A stretch of DNA of 11,846 bases from Egerieenecus sp048201975 (GCA_048201975.1 DBFBGQ010000096.1:1-11846); one strand, 5' to 3'. Counted from the stretch's first letter, positions 1 to 7,156 are shown. The notes: generated by a model from the sequence alone, not told the origin. A program made the numbers and translations.

Positions 1-180
1 GCGGGTATCTTTCAGTTTGGTATAATCGCTGTCCCTCTGTGTTTTGAGGTCAGCATATTCCTGTTCCCATTCCGCAATAGGCAAGGTCTTTGTTCCTTTC
101 GGCAGATTTGCATGGAGATAGCGACTTGCTGCGTTCCATAGCTCCCCGACTTGCAAAATGAGAAAGCGCAACGCTCTGTG
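1..180 (-). pseudogene. Relaxase C-terminal-like fragment, cut by the left edge
   Basis: One minus-strand frame is open from position 273 down to position 1 and continues beyond the window. From about position 165 leftward it reads like a real protein: VGELWNAASRYLHANLPKG, then TKTLPIAEWEQEYADLK, then a charged helical stretch ending LKDTR. From memory this resembles the C-terminal helical region of MobA/MobL-type relaxases of clostridial mobilisable elements (a short LP motif followed by EYA-L and Arg/Lys/Tyr-rich helices). I cannot confirm it by alignment. The DNA is AT-richer (48% GC over 1-160, counted by hand) than the roughly 60% of the rest. The frame has no ATG, only a TTG at 156, and the residues encoded to the right of about 180 look like ordinary noise. 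The N-terminal part is therefore missing, and the fragment is probably a truncated element end. Confidence 0.4.
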
Positions 181-197
181 CGCCCTCCAACGGACCG

Positions 198-254
198 CCT
201 TCCCCCTGGCGATGGAATCCAGCCATGGTCCGCGCCAGGGGGAAGGACTTTTTT
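198..254 (+). terminator. Rho-independent terminator with no gene in front of it
   Basis: A perfect 14-bp inverted repeat (198-211 and 233-246; CCTTCCCCCTGGCG and its complement) encloses a 21-nt loop and is followed two bases later by six Ts (249-254). The T tract lies on the right, so it ends plus-strand transcription arriving from the left. No plus-strand gene is seen in 1-197, so it probably belonged to a gene now displaced or lying beyond the relaxase-like fragment. It also insulates the two-component operon from the left. Confidence 0.8.
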
Positions 255-271
255 CTGTGGACCCGGCCGGG

Positions 272-305
272 CTTTAAGCTCCGTTTTAGGTTGCTGGCAT
301 ATGGT
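272..305 (+). promoter_or_regulatory. Phased-repeat promoter of the two-component operon
   Basis: CTTTAAG (272-278) and GTTTTAG (283-289) are direct repeats exactly 11 bp apart. A -10-like TATGGT sits at 300-305, 28 bp from the start of the first repeat, and no convincing -35 hexamer is present. The same arrangement with the same 28-bp distance precedes the VTC operon (2453-2486), and both copies share TTGCTG just before the -10. OmpR/PhoB-family regulators bind 11-bp direct repeats over the -35 region, so autoregulation by the next gene is the likely reading. The leader (about 312-392) contains a CCGGCG-ATTC-CGCCGG hairpin at 349-364, close to the ribosome binding site at about 375-380. Confidence 0.55.
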
Positions 306-392
306 AAACCTAGCGCAAAGGGGATGCGCGTCAACCAGGGTTCCCGCGCCGGCGATTCCGCCGGATCAATCTATAGAGGAGCGGCATGCACC

Positions 393-1067
393 ATGAGATT
401 ACTTCTGGCGGAGGATGAGCTGGCCCTATCCAAAGCCCTGACAACCATTCTGGAGCGCAACAACTATTCGGTGGACGCGGTCTACGACGGCGAAAGCGCT
501 TTGGCCTACATCGACGCCGGCAATTACGACGGCGTCATCCTGGACATCATGATGCCCAAGCTGGACGGCATCACCGTGCTGACGGAAATTCGCCGCAAAG
601 GAAACCGCGTCCCCATCCTGCTGCTTACCGCCAAGGCCGAAATTGACGACAAGGTGCAGGGGCTGGACGCCGGCGCCAACAACTACCTGACCAAGCCCTT
701 CCATGCCCAGGAGCTTCTGGCGCGCATCCGCGCCATGACCCGTCCGCAGGCAGCCCCGCCCAGCTCTCTTCTGCAAATGGGCAACGTATCCCTGGACCGG
801 GCGACGTTTCTGCTCTCCACGCCCACAGGCAGCTTTCGCCTGGCCAACAAGGAATTTCAAATGCTGGAGCTGCTGATGAGCAACCCCCGCACGCTGATTC
901 CCACCGAACGCTTTCTGGAAAAGATCTGGGGCTATGACAGCGATGCAGAACTGAACGTGGTGTGGGTCTACATCTCCTACCTGCGCAAAAAGCTGTCCGC
1001 CCTGCACGCCAACATTCAAATCAAGGCCACGCGCAACGCCGGCTATTCCCTGGAGGATACGCCATGA
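393..1067 (+). CDS. OmpR/PhoB-family response regulator
   Basis: A 224-residue DNA-binding response regulator. The receiver domain (about 1-118) has the acidic pocket E7/D8, phosphoacceptor D51 in LDIMMP, the switch threonine T79 and K101 in the KPF motif. The usual acidic pair after GA is replaced by Asn-Asn (96-97), outside the catalytic set. The C-terminal winged helix (about 127-222) has the family pattern NKEFQMLELL, then the recognition helix ending YISYLRKKL, then RNAGYSL. The ATG at 393 follows AGAGGAGC at about 375; the frame stays open to 225, but that extension is not receiver-like. The gene ends in an ATGA overlap with the kinase gene, the usual sign of coupled translation. It probably acts on the 11-bp repeats upstream of itself and of the operon at 2553. 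The family call is certain; signal and targets are inferred. Confidence 0.95.
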   Translation: MRLLLAEDELALSKALTTILERNNYSVDAVYDGESALAYIDAGNYDGVILDIMMPKLDGITVLTEIRRKGNRVPILLLTAKAEIDDKVQGLDAGANNYLTKPFHAQELLARIRAMTRPQAAPPSSLLQMGNVSLDRATFLLSTPTGSFRLANKEFQMLELLMSNPRTLIPTERFLEKIWGYDSDAELNVVWVYISYLRKKLSALHANIQIKATRNAGYSLEDTP

Positions 1068-2308
1068 TCCGCAAGCTTCGCGTCAAGCTGGTGGCCGCCT
1101 CCATGGTTTCCCTGTTCATTGTGCTGCTGATCATTATGGGCGTCATCAGCATGCTGAACTACCAGGGCGTCATGGACAACGCCGACGCCGTGCTGTCCCT
1201 GCTGGCGGAAAACGACGGCTCCTTCCCGGACTGGTCCGTGGGCGAAGACCGCCCCCCCGCAGGGGAACTCCGCCGGAAGGAACCGCGGCTCTCCCCCGAG
1301 CTCCCCTATGAGAGCCGCTACTTCACCGTGTTCTTCAATGCGAGCGGCGATGTCATCTCCGTCAACACAGGCAAAATCAAGGCCGTGGATACCTCCGCCG
1401 CCATCGCCTATGCCCAGGGCGTGCTGGATGGCGGCAACCAGCGCGGCTTTTCGGGGAATTACCGCTACATGGTCTACGCCTCGGGGGAAGAGACGCATAT
1501 GATCTTCCTGGATTGCAGCCGCGACCTGGAAACCCTGCGCTCCTTCATCGTCACCGGAGCGCTTACCTCTCTGGCCGGGCTTTTCGCGGTGCTGCTCCTG
1601 CTGATTTTCCTCTCCGGACGCATCGTCAAGCCCTTTCTGCGAAATTACGAAAAGCAGAAGCGCTTCATCACCGATGCAGGCCACGAGTTGAAAACACCCC
1701 TGACCATCATCGATGCCGACGCGGAGATCCTGGAAATGGATTTGGGAAAGAATGAGTGGTTGGGCGACATACGCGCCCAGACCAATCGCCTGACCAACCT
1801 GACCAACGCGCTGATCCTGCTGGCCCGCACCGACGAGGAGCAGCCGCAGGCCCAGATGATCGCCTTCCCCTTGTCCGACGTGGTGGAGGAAGAATCCGAG
1901 TCCTTTCAGGCCCTGGCAAAGACCCGGGGAATCAGCCTGAGCGTCTCCGTGACGCCCATGCTGTCCATCCGCGGTGATGAAAACGCCATCCGGCGGTTGG
2001 TCAGCATTTTATTGGATAACGCCGTCAAATACACGCCCGCTCAGGGTCGGATTTCCCTCACCCTGGAGCGGCAACGCAACGCCGCCCTGCTGCAGGTATA
2101 CAATACCGCAGAGCACGTCTCCAAGCAGGACCTGGCGCGCCTGTTCGATCGCTTCTACCGCACCGATCAGTCCCGCAACTCGCAGACAGGCGGCTATGGG
2201 CTGGGTTTATCCATTGCCTCGGCCATTGTCAACGTACACAAAGGGAAAATCACCGCCTCCACCCAGGATGAAAAATCGCTGAGGATCTCTGTCTCCCTTC
2301 CCCTGTGA
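1064..2308 (+). CDS. Membrane sensor histidine kinase
   Basis: A 414-residue sensor kinase and the cognate partner of the preceding regulator. TM1 is about residues 11-31, followed by an extracytoplasmic domain of about 130 residues (32-160) with no PAS or Cache fold I can recognise. TM2 is about 161-184. There is little room for a HAMP domain. The H-box FITDAGHELKTPLT places the phosphorylated histidine at 207, the N-box LLDNAVKY at 317-323, the F-box FDRFYRTD at 361-368 and the G2 box GGYGLGLS at 376-383. The usual G1 motif DxGxG is degenerate (VYNTAEHVS, 345-353), which occurs in a Firmicute subgroup with NT-x-E-H/E at this place. The ATG at 1064 overlaps the regulator stop by four bases; an in-frame extension to 962 lies inside the regulator gene and is rejected. 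A strong terminator follows 80 bp downstream. The stimulus is unknown. Confidence 0.94.
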   Translation: MIRKLRVKLVAASMVSLFIVLLIIMGVISMLNYQGVMDNADAVLSLLAENDGSFPDWSVGEDRPPAGELRRKEPRLSPELPYESRYFTVFFNASGDVISVNTGKIKAVDTSAAIAYAQGVLDGGNQRGFSGNYRYMVYASGEETHMIFLDCSRDLETLRSFIVTGALTSLAGLFAVLLLLIFLSGRIVKPFLRNYEKQKRFITDAGHELKTPLTIIDADAEILEMDLGKNEWLGDIRAQTNRLTNLTNALILLARTDEEQPQAQMIAFPLSDVVEEESESFQALAKTRGISLSVSVTPMLSIRGDENAIRRLVSILLDNAVKYTPAQGRISLTLERQRNAALLQVYNTAEHVSKQDLARLFDRFYRTDQSRNSQTGGYGLGLSIASAIVNVHKGKITASTQDEKSLRISVSLPL

Positions 2309-2387
2309 ATCTGCGAAAGGCCGCCTCCCCCTGCGCCAGGCAGCCCGCCATCGCTCCGGATTCGCCGGTCCTGCCCAGCCTTTTGAG

Positions 2388-2414
2388 CCGCGCCGCAACA
2401 GGCGCGGTTTTTTT
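2388..2414 (+). terminator. Rho-independent terminator of the two-component operon
   Basis: A 7-bp GC-only stem CCGCGCC (2388-2394) pairs with GGCGCGG (2401-2407) across a 6-nt loop GCAACA and is followed directly by seven Ts (2408-2414). It sits 80 bp after the kinase stop codon and separates that operon from the promoter at 2431-2486. Confidence 0.93.
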
Positions 2415-2430
2415 ATGGACAGTCTGAAAT

Positions 2431-2486
2431 GTTCAGCTTACCTTCAGCCGCCGTTTTAACTTCCCTTAAGGCTTGCTGCCTATACT
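2431..2486 (+). promoter_or_regulatory. Four-copy 11-bp repeat box and -10 of the VTC operon
   Basis: Four successive 11-mers start at 2431, 2442, 2453 and 2464, beginning GTTCAGC, CTTCAGC, GTTTTAA and CCTTAAG. A good -10, TATACT, is at 2481-2486, but the -35 position is occupied by the repeats and has no TTGACA-like hexamer. The last two copies match the two copies before the response regulator gene in sequence type and in the 28-bp distance to the -10. Such phased direct repeats overlapping -35 are typical of promoters activated by PhoB/OmpR-type regulators. Transcription would start near 2493, giving a leader of about 60 nt before the AAAAGGAGG site (2537-2545). Confidence 0.65.
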
Positions 2487-2552
2487 GGATGCGTCGTTGG
2501 GGGGCGCTCATGGCGCTTCCCGGCTCATCCATTGTCAAAAGGAGGAACAGAC

Positions 2553-3272
2553 ATGGCGTATCAAGCGACCTTTCAACGATACGAAATGAAGTACCTGCTC
2601 ACCGCGGCGCAGAAAGAGCAGCTTATGGAATGCATGGCTCCCCATATGGAGCTGGATGCTTACGGCAGGACCACCATCCGCAACCTTTATTTTGACACAG
2701 CCAAGTACAGGCTAGTTCGGCGCTCCCTGGAAAAGCCGGTCTACAAGGAGAAGCTCCGTTTGCGGAGCTACCGCCCCGCCGGCGCGGAGGATCCCGTATT
2801 TGTGGAGCTGAAGAAAAAATACTGCTCCGTGGTCTACAAGCGCCGGCTTGTGCTGCCGGAGGCCGAAGCCATGAACAGCTTTCTGAACGGAACGCCCTTG
2901 CCGGTTCACTCCCAAATTGCCAAGGAAATCGAATACTTCCGCAGCTATTATGCTTCGCTGCGCCCCGTGGTGTTCCTCAGCTATGAGCGGGAAGCGTACT
3001 TCGCCCTGGACGGCAGCGATTTCCGGCTTACCCTGGACGAGAACATCCTATACCGGCGCGACGTTCTGTCCCTGCGCACGGAGGCCTACGGTACCCTACT
3101 GCTGTCGGAGGGCTACACGCTGATGGAGCTGAAAACCTCCGGGGGAATTCCCCTATGGATGAGCCACGCACTGACCGAGCTGAACATCCATCAAACCTCG
3201 TATTCCAAATATGGCGCGGCCTATCAGCACATGACCGCCGCCCGTGCGCAGGGAGGAAGGCTCTATGCTTAA
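2553..3272 (+). CDS. VTC-domain protein (polyphosphate polymerase-like)
   Basis: A 239-residue cytosolic protein of the VTC superfamily, the CYTH-like tunnel fold of the yeast Vtc4 polyphosphate polymerase catalytic domain. Expected tunnel residues are visible: RYEMKY (E11, K13), the IRNLYFDT strand (42-49), KEKLRLRSY (65-73, basic), FVELKKK (83-89), SYEREAY (143-149), FRLTLDENI (157-165, with R158 and D162) and MELKTSG (191-197). The family is annotated as polyphosphate polymerase domain-containing, but bacterial members are poorly characterised, so NTP-dependent phosphate-chain synthesis is a family inference. There is no membrane segment or SPX domain. The ATG at 2553 has a near-ideal AAAAGGAGG site; the TTG at 2532 is rejected because it lies before that site. 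The gene ends inside the start of the DUF4956 gene (8-base overlap), a pairing common across Firmicutes. Confidence 0.9.
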   Translation: MAYQATFQRYEMKYLLTAAQKEQLMECMAPHMELDAYGRTTIRNLYFDTAKYRLVRRSLEKPVYKEKLRLRSYRPAGAEDPVFVELKKKYCSVVYKRRLVLPEAEAMNSFLNGTPLPVHSQIAKEIEYFRSYYASLRPVVFLSYEREAYFALDGSDFRLTLDENILYRRDVLSLRTEAYGTLLLSEGYTLMELKTSGGIPLWMSHALTELNIHQTSYSKYGAAYQHMTAARAQGGRLYA

Positions 3273-3960
3273 CGATCTTTTTCGCGGCCTGTTTGATTCC
3301 AGCATGACCACCGTCATCGACGTGGGAGATTTTCTTCTGTGCATGGGCTGCGCGCTGGCCGTCGGCGTGCTGCTGGCCGCCTGCTACATGTACCGCACAC
3401 GATACACCAAGAGCTTCGTCGCCACGCTGGCCTTGCTGCCCGCGGTGGTGTGCGTCGTGATCATGATGGTCAATGGCAACGTAGGCGCCGGGGTGGCGGT
3501 GGCTGGAGCGTTCAGCCTGGTTCGCTTCCGCTCCGTGCCGGGAACCGCCAAGGAAATCGGGGCCATTTTCCTGGCCATGGGCACCGGGCTGATCGTGGGC
3601 ATGGGCTACCTTGGCTATGCGATCCTGTGCGCGGTGGTGCTGGGCGGCGCCAGCATGCTGTTCACCCGCCTGGATTTCGGCTTCCAACGGAAGGCGGCCC
3701 TGGACAAAACCATACACATCACCATCCCCGAGGATCTGGACTATACGGGAGTCATGGATGAAATCCTTCACCGGTACACCTCCCAGTGCGAGCTGACCTG
3801 CGTGAAGACCACCCACATGGGCAGCCTCTTTCGCCTGACCTACAACGTCACCCTGCGCTCCCCCAACCTGGAAAAGCCCCTGATTGACGAGCTCCGCTGC
3901 CGCAACGGCAACCTGGAGATTTCCGTCTCCAAGCAGGAGACGCAAACCGGCGAGCTCTAA
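3265..3960 (+). CDS. DUF4956 integral membrane protein
   Basis: A 231-residue protein with about four membrane helices in its first half (roughly 20-42, 48-70, 98-115 and 117-136) and a soluble C-terminal domain (about 145-231). The conserved DUF4956 signature lies between helices 2 and 3: VAGAFSLVRFRSVPGTAKEI (79-98), then GAIFLAMGTGLIVGMGYLGY. The C-terminal part has an alternating strand/helix pattern (KTIHITIPEDLDYTGVMDEI), like a small alpha/beta domain facing the cytoplasm. The ATG at 3265 follows GGAGGAAGG (3252-3260) and overlaps the VTC gene by 8 bases, so translation is probably coupled. No biochemical function is established for the family. Its constant pairing with VTC-domain proteins suggests it is the membrane partner, perhaps for moving or anchoring the product; that is inference. 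Confidence 0.92.
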   Translation: MLNDLFRGLFDSSMTTVIDVGDFLLCMGCALAVGVLLAACYMYRTRYTKSFVATLALLPAVVCVVIMMVNGNVGAGVAVAGAFSLVRFRSVPGTAKEIGAIFLAMGTGLIVGMGYLGYAILCAVVLGGASMLFTRLDFGFQRKAALDKTIHITIPEDLDYTGVMDEILHRYTSQCELTCVKTTHMGSLFRLTYNVTLRSPNLEKPLIDELRCRNGNLEISVSKQETQTGEL

Positions 3961-3975
3961 GAAAGGAGAAACGCC

Positions 3976-5778
3976 ATGCGACGCATGAAACGATGGATCA
4001 TCCTCTTAACCGGACTCATGCTTTTGCTGAGCGCCGGAGCCCATGCCAGCGCAGCCCAGGACGCCAGCCTGCCTGCGGACGCGGGCGACATGTTCACCGA
4101 CCGCGACCTGGAAATCGGCTATGACGAAGAAACCAGCGCCTACATCACCCTCTCCTCGCAAAGCATCTCCACCACCTCCGCCACGGTGGAAATCGCCGGC
4201 GGCGCCGTCACCATCCGGGAAGAGGGGGTCTACATCCTCTCCGGCACGCTGGAAGACGGCATGATCATCATTGACGCCGGGGATACGCAAAAGGTTCAGC
4301 TGGTGCTAAACGGCGTGAGCATTACCAGCGCCACCTCCGCCGCCATCTATGTGCGCAGCGCAGACAAGGTGTTCATCACCACTGCCGCAGCCACGGAAAA
4401 TACCCTGGCCAACGGCGGAACGTACGTGGCCATTGACGACAACAACATCGACGCCGTCATCTTTTCCAAATCCGACCTGACGCTGAACGGCGCGGGGACG
4501 CTGACCATTCAGGCGGCGGCGGGCCATGGCGTCGTCAGCAAGGATGACCTGGTCTTCGCCAGCGGCACATATCAAATCACCGCAGCCGACCACGGGATCT
4601 CCGGAAAGGACAGCGTGCGCATTGCCAGCGGAAGCTACGCCATCACCTCCGGAAAGGACGGCATCCACGCAGAGAATGCCGACGACGCCAGCCTGGGCTT
4701 TCTCTACATCGCCGGCGGGGCGTTCTCCATCACCGCGGAGGGCGACGGTCTAAGCGCCGCTTCCTATCTGTGGATTGCCGACGGAGAATTTGACATTCTC
4801 TCCGGCGGAGGCAGCGCCAACGTCTCCCAGGACGCTTCCACCGGCCAGTGGAGCTTCTGGAATCATGAGCAAACATCCGACGACAGCGACATCAGCGCCA
4901 AGGGTATAAAGTCCAGCGTCAACGTCACCATTCAGCAGGGCGTCTTCCGCCTGGATTCCGCGGACGACGCGCTGCACTCCAACGACAGCCTGACCCTCCT
5001 GGGCGGAACGTTCGCCATTGCCACCGGCGACGACGGCATCCATGCCGACGGGGCGGTGCTAATCAGCGACGGGACCATCGACATATCCGAAAGCTATGAA
5101 GGGATCGAGGGCCTGACCATTGACATCACCGGCGGCGTCATCAACCTGGTATCCAGCGACGATGGGCTGAACGCCGCGGGCGGCAACGACAGCAGCGGCT
5201 TTGGGCGCTTTGGCGGGGATATGTTCTCCTCCACCGATGGCGCGTATATCCATATTGCCGGCGGTTCGCTGTACATTGACGCCTCCGGGGACGGCATCGA
5301 CTCCAATGGCGACCTGCTGGTCAGCGGCGGCGAGGTGTACGTCTGCGGCCCCACCAACAGCGGCAACGGCGCGCTGGATTATTCCGGCGAGGGCACGGTG
5401 ACCGGCGGCACCGTCATTTCGGTGGGCGCCGCGGGCATGGCGCAGAACTTCGGTAGCGCCTCCACCCAGGGCGTCATCATGGTCAACGTGGGCTCAGCCT
5501 CCGCCGGGAGCACCATCACCCTCAGCGACAGCCAGGGCAATGTGCTGCTCTCCTGGCAGGCGTCCAAATCCTATGCGTCGGTGGTTGTCAGCTGTCCCGG
5601 CATCGTGCAGGGAGAAACCTATACCCTTACGGCGGATGGCTCCTCCACCCAGGTGGTCATGGATACGCTTGTCTACGGCTCCGGAGGCATGGGCGGCGGT
5701 CCCGGCGGCGGCCGGGGCGGCGACTGGAACAGCGGCGGCGGCCGATGGGGCGACCGGGGCGGCGGAGGCCGGCCGTAA
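3976..5778 (+). CDS. Secreted Cthe_2159-type beta-helix carbohydrate-binding protein
   Basis: A 600-residue exported protein. The N-terminus is a signal peptide: Met-Arg-Arg-Met-Lys-Arg, a hydrophobic core (7-19), and a cleavage site near AHASAAQ (22-28). Residues about 45-565 are a repetitive beta structure with recurring acidic Gly turns: KDGIHAEN, GDGLSAAS, ADDALHSND, DDGIHADG, DDGLNAAGG and GDGIDSNG. This is the pattern of the Cthe_2159 family (carbohydrate-binding domain-containing), whose founding member is a calcium-containing parallel beta-helix that binds polygalacturonate and cellulose. The last 33 residues are almost only Gly, Arg, Asp and Trp. No sortase motif, SLH domain or lipobox is seen, so how it stays on the surface is unclear. 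The ATG at 3976 follows AAAGGAG, 15 bp after the DUF4956 stop. The same gene order is common, often with a CotH kinase, which is absent here. Confidence 0.9.
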   Translation: MRRMKRWIILLTGLMLLLSAGAHASAAQDASLPADAGDMFTDRDLEIGYDEETSAYITLSSQSISTTSATVEIAGGAVTIREEGVYILSGTLEDGMIIIDAGDTQKVQLVLNGVSITSATSAAIYVRSADKVFITTAAATENTLANGGTYVAIDDNNIDAVIFSKSDLTLNGAGTLTIQAAAGHGVVSKDDLVFASGTYQITAADHGISGKDSVRIASGSYAITSGKDGIHAENADDASLGFLYIAGGAFSITAEGDGLSAASYLWIADGEFDILSGGGSANVSQDASTGQWSFWNHEQTSDDSDISAKGIKSSVNVTIQQGVFRLDSADDALHSNDSLTLLGGTFAIATGDDGIHADGAVLISDGTIDISESYEGIEGLTIDITGGVINLVSSDDGLNAAGGNDSSGFGRFGGDMFSSTDGAYIHIAGGSLYIDASGDGIDSNGDLLVSGGEVYVCGPTNSGNGALDYSGEGTVTGGTVISVGAAGMAQNFGSASTQGVIMVNVGSASAGSTITLSDSQGNVLLSWQASKSYASVVVSCPGIVQGETYTLTADGSSTQVVMDTLVYGSGGMGGGPGGGRGGDWNSGGGRWGDRGGGGRP

Positions 5779-5827
5779 CTCCGCCCAGATACGCTCCCCC
5801 AACCGGAAAGGCAGGTGACGCCTCCCT

Positions 5828-6751
5828 TTGAAGCCTCGCAAACGAAGCGGCTGGCGCCTGACCTACGGAGCGCTGCTGGCCGCGTTCACCCTTTATGTGC
5901 TCCTGGATACCTTCGTAATCGTGCGGGTGTACGCGCCGGTATCCCCCGCGCAGGTCACCGCCTCCCCCGAAGCATCCGCGCAGGCATTGGCGCAGCCTAC
6001 GGCGTCTGCCGCGCCGACGATCACGGAGAGCAGCTATGTGGACGATCAGATCTCGATCAGTATTACGGAGGACCGGATCCATGACACCACGGTCTATGTG
6101 GCACAAGTGACCCTCTCCTCGCCTGAATACCTGCGCTCCGCCTTCGCCCAGCAGGCTTACGGCCGCAACGTCACGGCCGCCACCTCGGAGATTGCGCAGC
6201 AGGTACAGGCGATCCTGGCCATCAACGGGGACTTCTACGGCTCCCGGGAAGCGGGATATGTCATTCGCAACGGCGTCCTGTACCGGGATACGCCGCTGCA
6301 GGGGCAGACCGATCTGGTCATTTACCGGGACGGCTCCTTCGGATTGATCCGCGAAGAAGAGATCAGCGCGGCGGAGCTGTTGGCCCAGGGCGCCATGCAG
6401 GTGTATTCCTTCGGCCCCGCGCTGGTGACGGACGGCCAGGTGTCGGTCTCCTCCGGGGAGGAAGTCGGCAAGGCCAAGTCCAGCAACCCGCGAACAGCCA
6501 TTGGCATTGTTGACGCATGCCGCTATCTGCTGGTGGTCTCAGACGGCCGCACCGCGGAAAGCGCCGGCCTCTCCCTCTCCCAGCTGGGGGAATACATGGC
6601 GGCGCTGGGCGCTGTCACAGCCTACAACCTGGATGGCGGCGGCTCATCCACCATGGTGTTCCTGGGGGAAGTGATCAATCAGCCCACCACCAGCGGCCGG
6701 AGCATTCAGGAAAGGAGCGTAAGCGACATTGTCTACATCGGGTATGAATGA
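5828..6751 (+). CDS. Membrane-anchored phosphodiester glycosidase (NAGPA domain)
   Basis: A 307-residue protein with a basic N-terminus, one membrane anchor (about 12-34) and an Ala/Pro/Ser/Thr-rich linker (36-65), placing the catalytic domain (about 75-305) outside the membrane. NAGPA-family (DUF2233) motifs are present: AINGDFYG (131-138), YSFGPALV (193-200), NPRTAIG (220-226), VVSDGR (236-241) and NLDGGGSSTMVF (267-278). The family includes mammalian uncovering enzyme, which cleaves a sugar-phosphodiester bond; bacterial substrates are mostly unknown. The start is TTG at 5828, the first start codon in this frame, preceded by AGGTG about 10 bases upstream, 49 bp after the previous stop. The end overlaps the next gene. 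In this operon it may trim a phosphate-linked surface glycan, which is inference. Confidence 0.9.
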   Translation: MKPRKRSGWRLTYGALLAAFTLYVLLDTFVIVRVYAPVSPAQVTASPEASAQALAQPTASAAPTITESSYVDDQISISITEDRIHDTTVYVAQVTLSSPEYLRSAFAQQAYGRNVTAATSEIAQQVQAILAINGDFYGSREAGYVIRNGVLYRDTPLQGQTDLVIYRDGSFGLIREEEISAAELLAQGAMQVYSFGPALVTDGQVSVSSGEEVGKAKSSNPRTAIGIVDACRYLLVVSDGRTAESAGLSLSQLGEYMAALGAVTAYNLDGGGSSTMVFLGEVINQPTTSGRSIQERSVSDIVYIGYE

Positions 6752-7142
6752 TCGGCGCGAGATCGCGTTGATGGGCCTGCGCTATCTGATGGCCAGCGTG
6801 GGCTGCGCGCTGTTCGGAGCAGTGTACGAGGCGTTCAGCTACGGCGTTTATTCCTATGGCATGATCTATGCCTTCGCCTTTCCCCTTTGCGGCGGCGCGC
6901 TCCCCTGCCTTACGCTGGCCTTCATGTCGCGGCGCTTGCCCGGCAGCGGGGCCTTGCGGCGCTACGGCGCAGGCATCGCCACCTGGACGGTGGGGGCCAT
7001 GGTTCAAGGCGCGCTGGAAATCTATGGCACCAGCAACCGGCTTACGCAGCTTTACTGGTACGCGGGGGCGCTGCTTGTCATCAGCGGGCTGATCCCCTGG
7101 CGGCGGATCTTCCGGCGTCCCCGCGTACTTCCCCGCGGCTGA
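6744..7142 (+). CDS. Small hydrophobic membrane protein of unknown function
   Basis: A 132-residue protein that I cannot assign to a named family. Hydrophobic stretches suggest four membrane helices: about LRYLMASVGCALFGAVYEAF, then YGMIYAFAFPLCGGALPCL, then GIATWTVGAMVQGALEIYG, then YWYAGALLVISGLIPW, with basic ends (RRLPGSGALRRYG and RRIFRRPR) that would face the cytoplasm. The ATG at 6744 overlaps the glycosidase stop by 8 bases. An alternative TTG at 6729 has AGGAG 11 bases before it (6713-6717) and would add five residues; either start is possible. As the last gene of the VTC operon, directly before a terminator, it probably serves the same envelope process. The frame is supported by position, overlap and helix pattern rather than by homology. 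Confidence 0.75.
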   Translation: MNDRREIALMGLRYLMASVGCALFGAVYEAFSYGVYSYGMIYAFAFPLCGGALPCLTLAFMSRRLPGSGALRRYGAGIATWTVGAMVQGALEIYGTSNRLTQLYWYAGALLVISGLIPWRRIFRRPRVLPRG

Positions 7143-7156
7143 CCAGCCTGTTCCCG

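Noticed and set aside
19..25. TATAAT near the left edge on the plus strand
   Set aside because: Its -35 would lie outside the window and it sits in the coding-like relaxase fragment; there is no plus-strand gene for it to serve.
225..392. N-terminal extension of the response regulator
   Set aside because: The extra 56 residues do not belong to a receiver domain and would be read through the terminator T tract and the promoter. The ATG at 393 has a good ribosome binding site.
3028..3945. A 305-codon minus-strand open frame opposite the VTC and DUF4956 genes
   Set aside because: It has no recognisable domain or ribosome binding site and lies opposite overlapping genes with clear family motifs.
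5686..5776. GGC-rich stretch as a structural repeat or possible frameshift
   Set aside because: It is the in-frame Gly/Arg-rich tail usual for this secreted protein family, and the stop is followed closely by the next gene's ribosome binding site.
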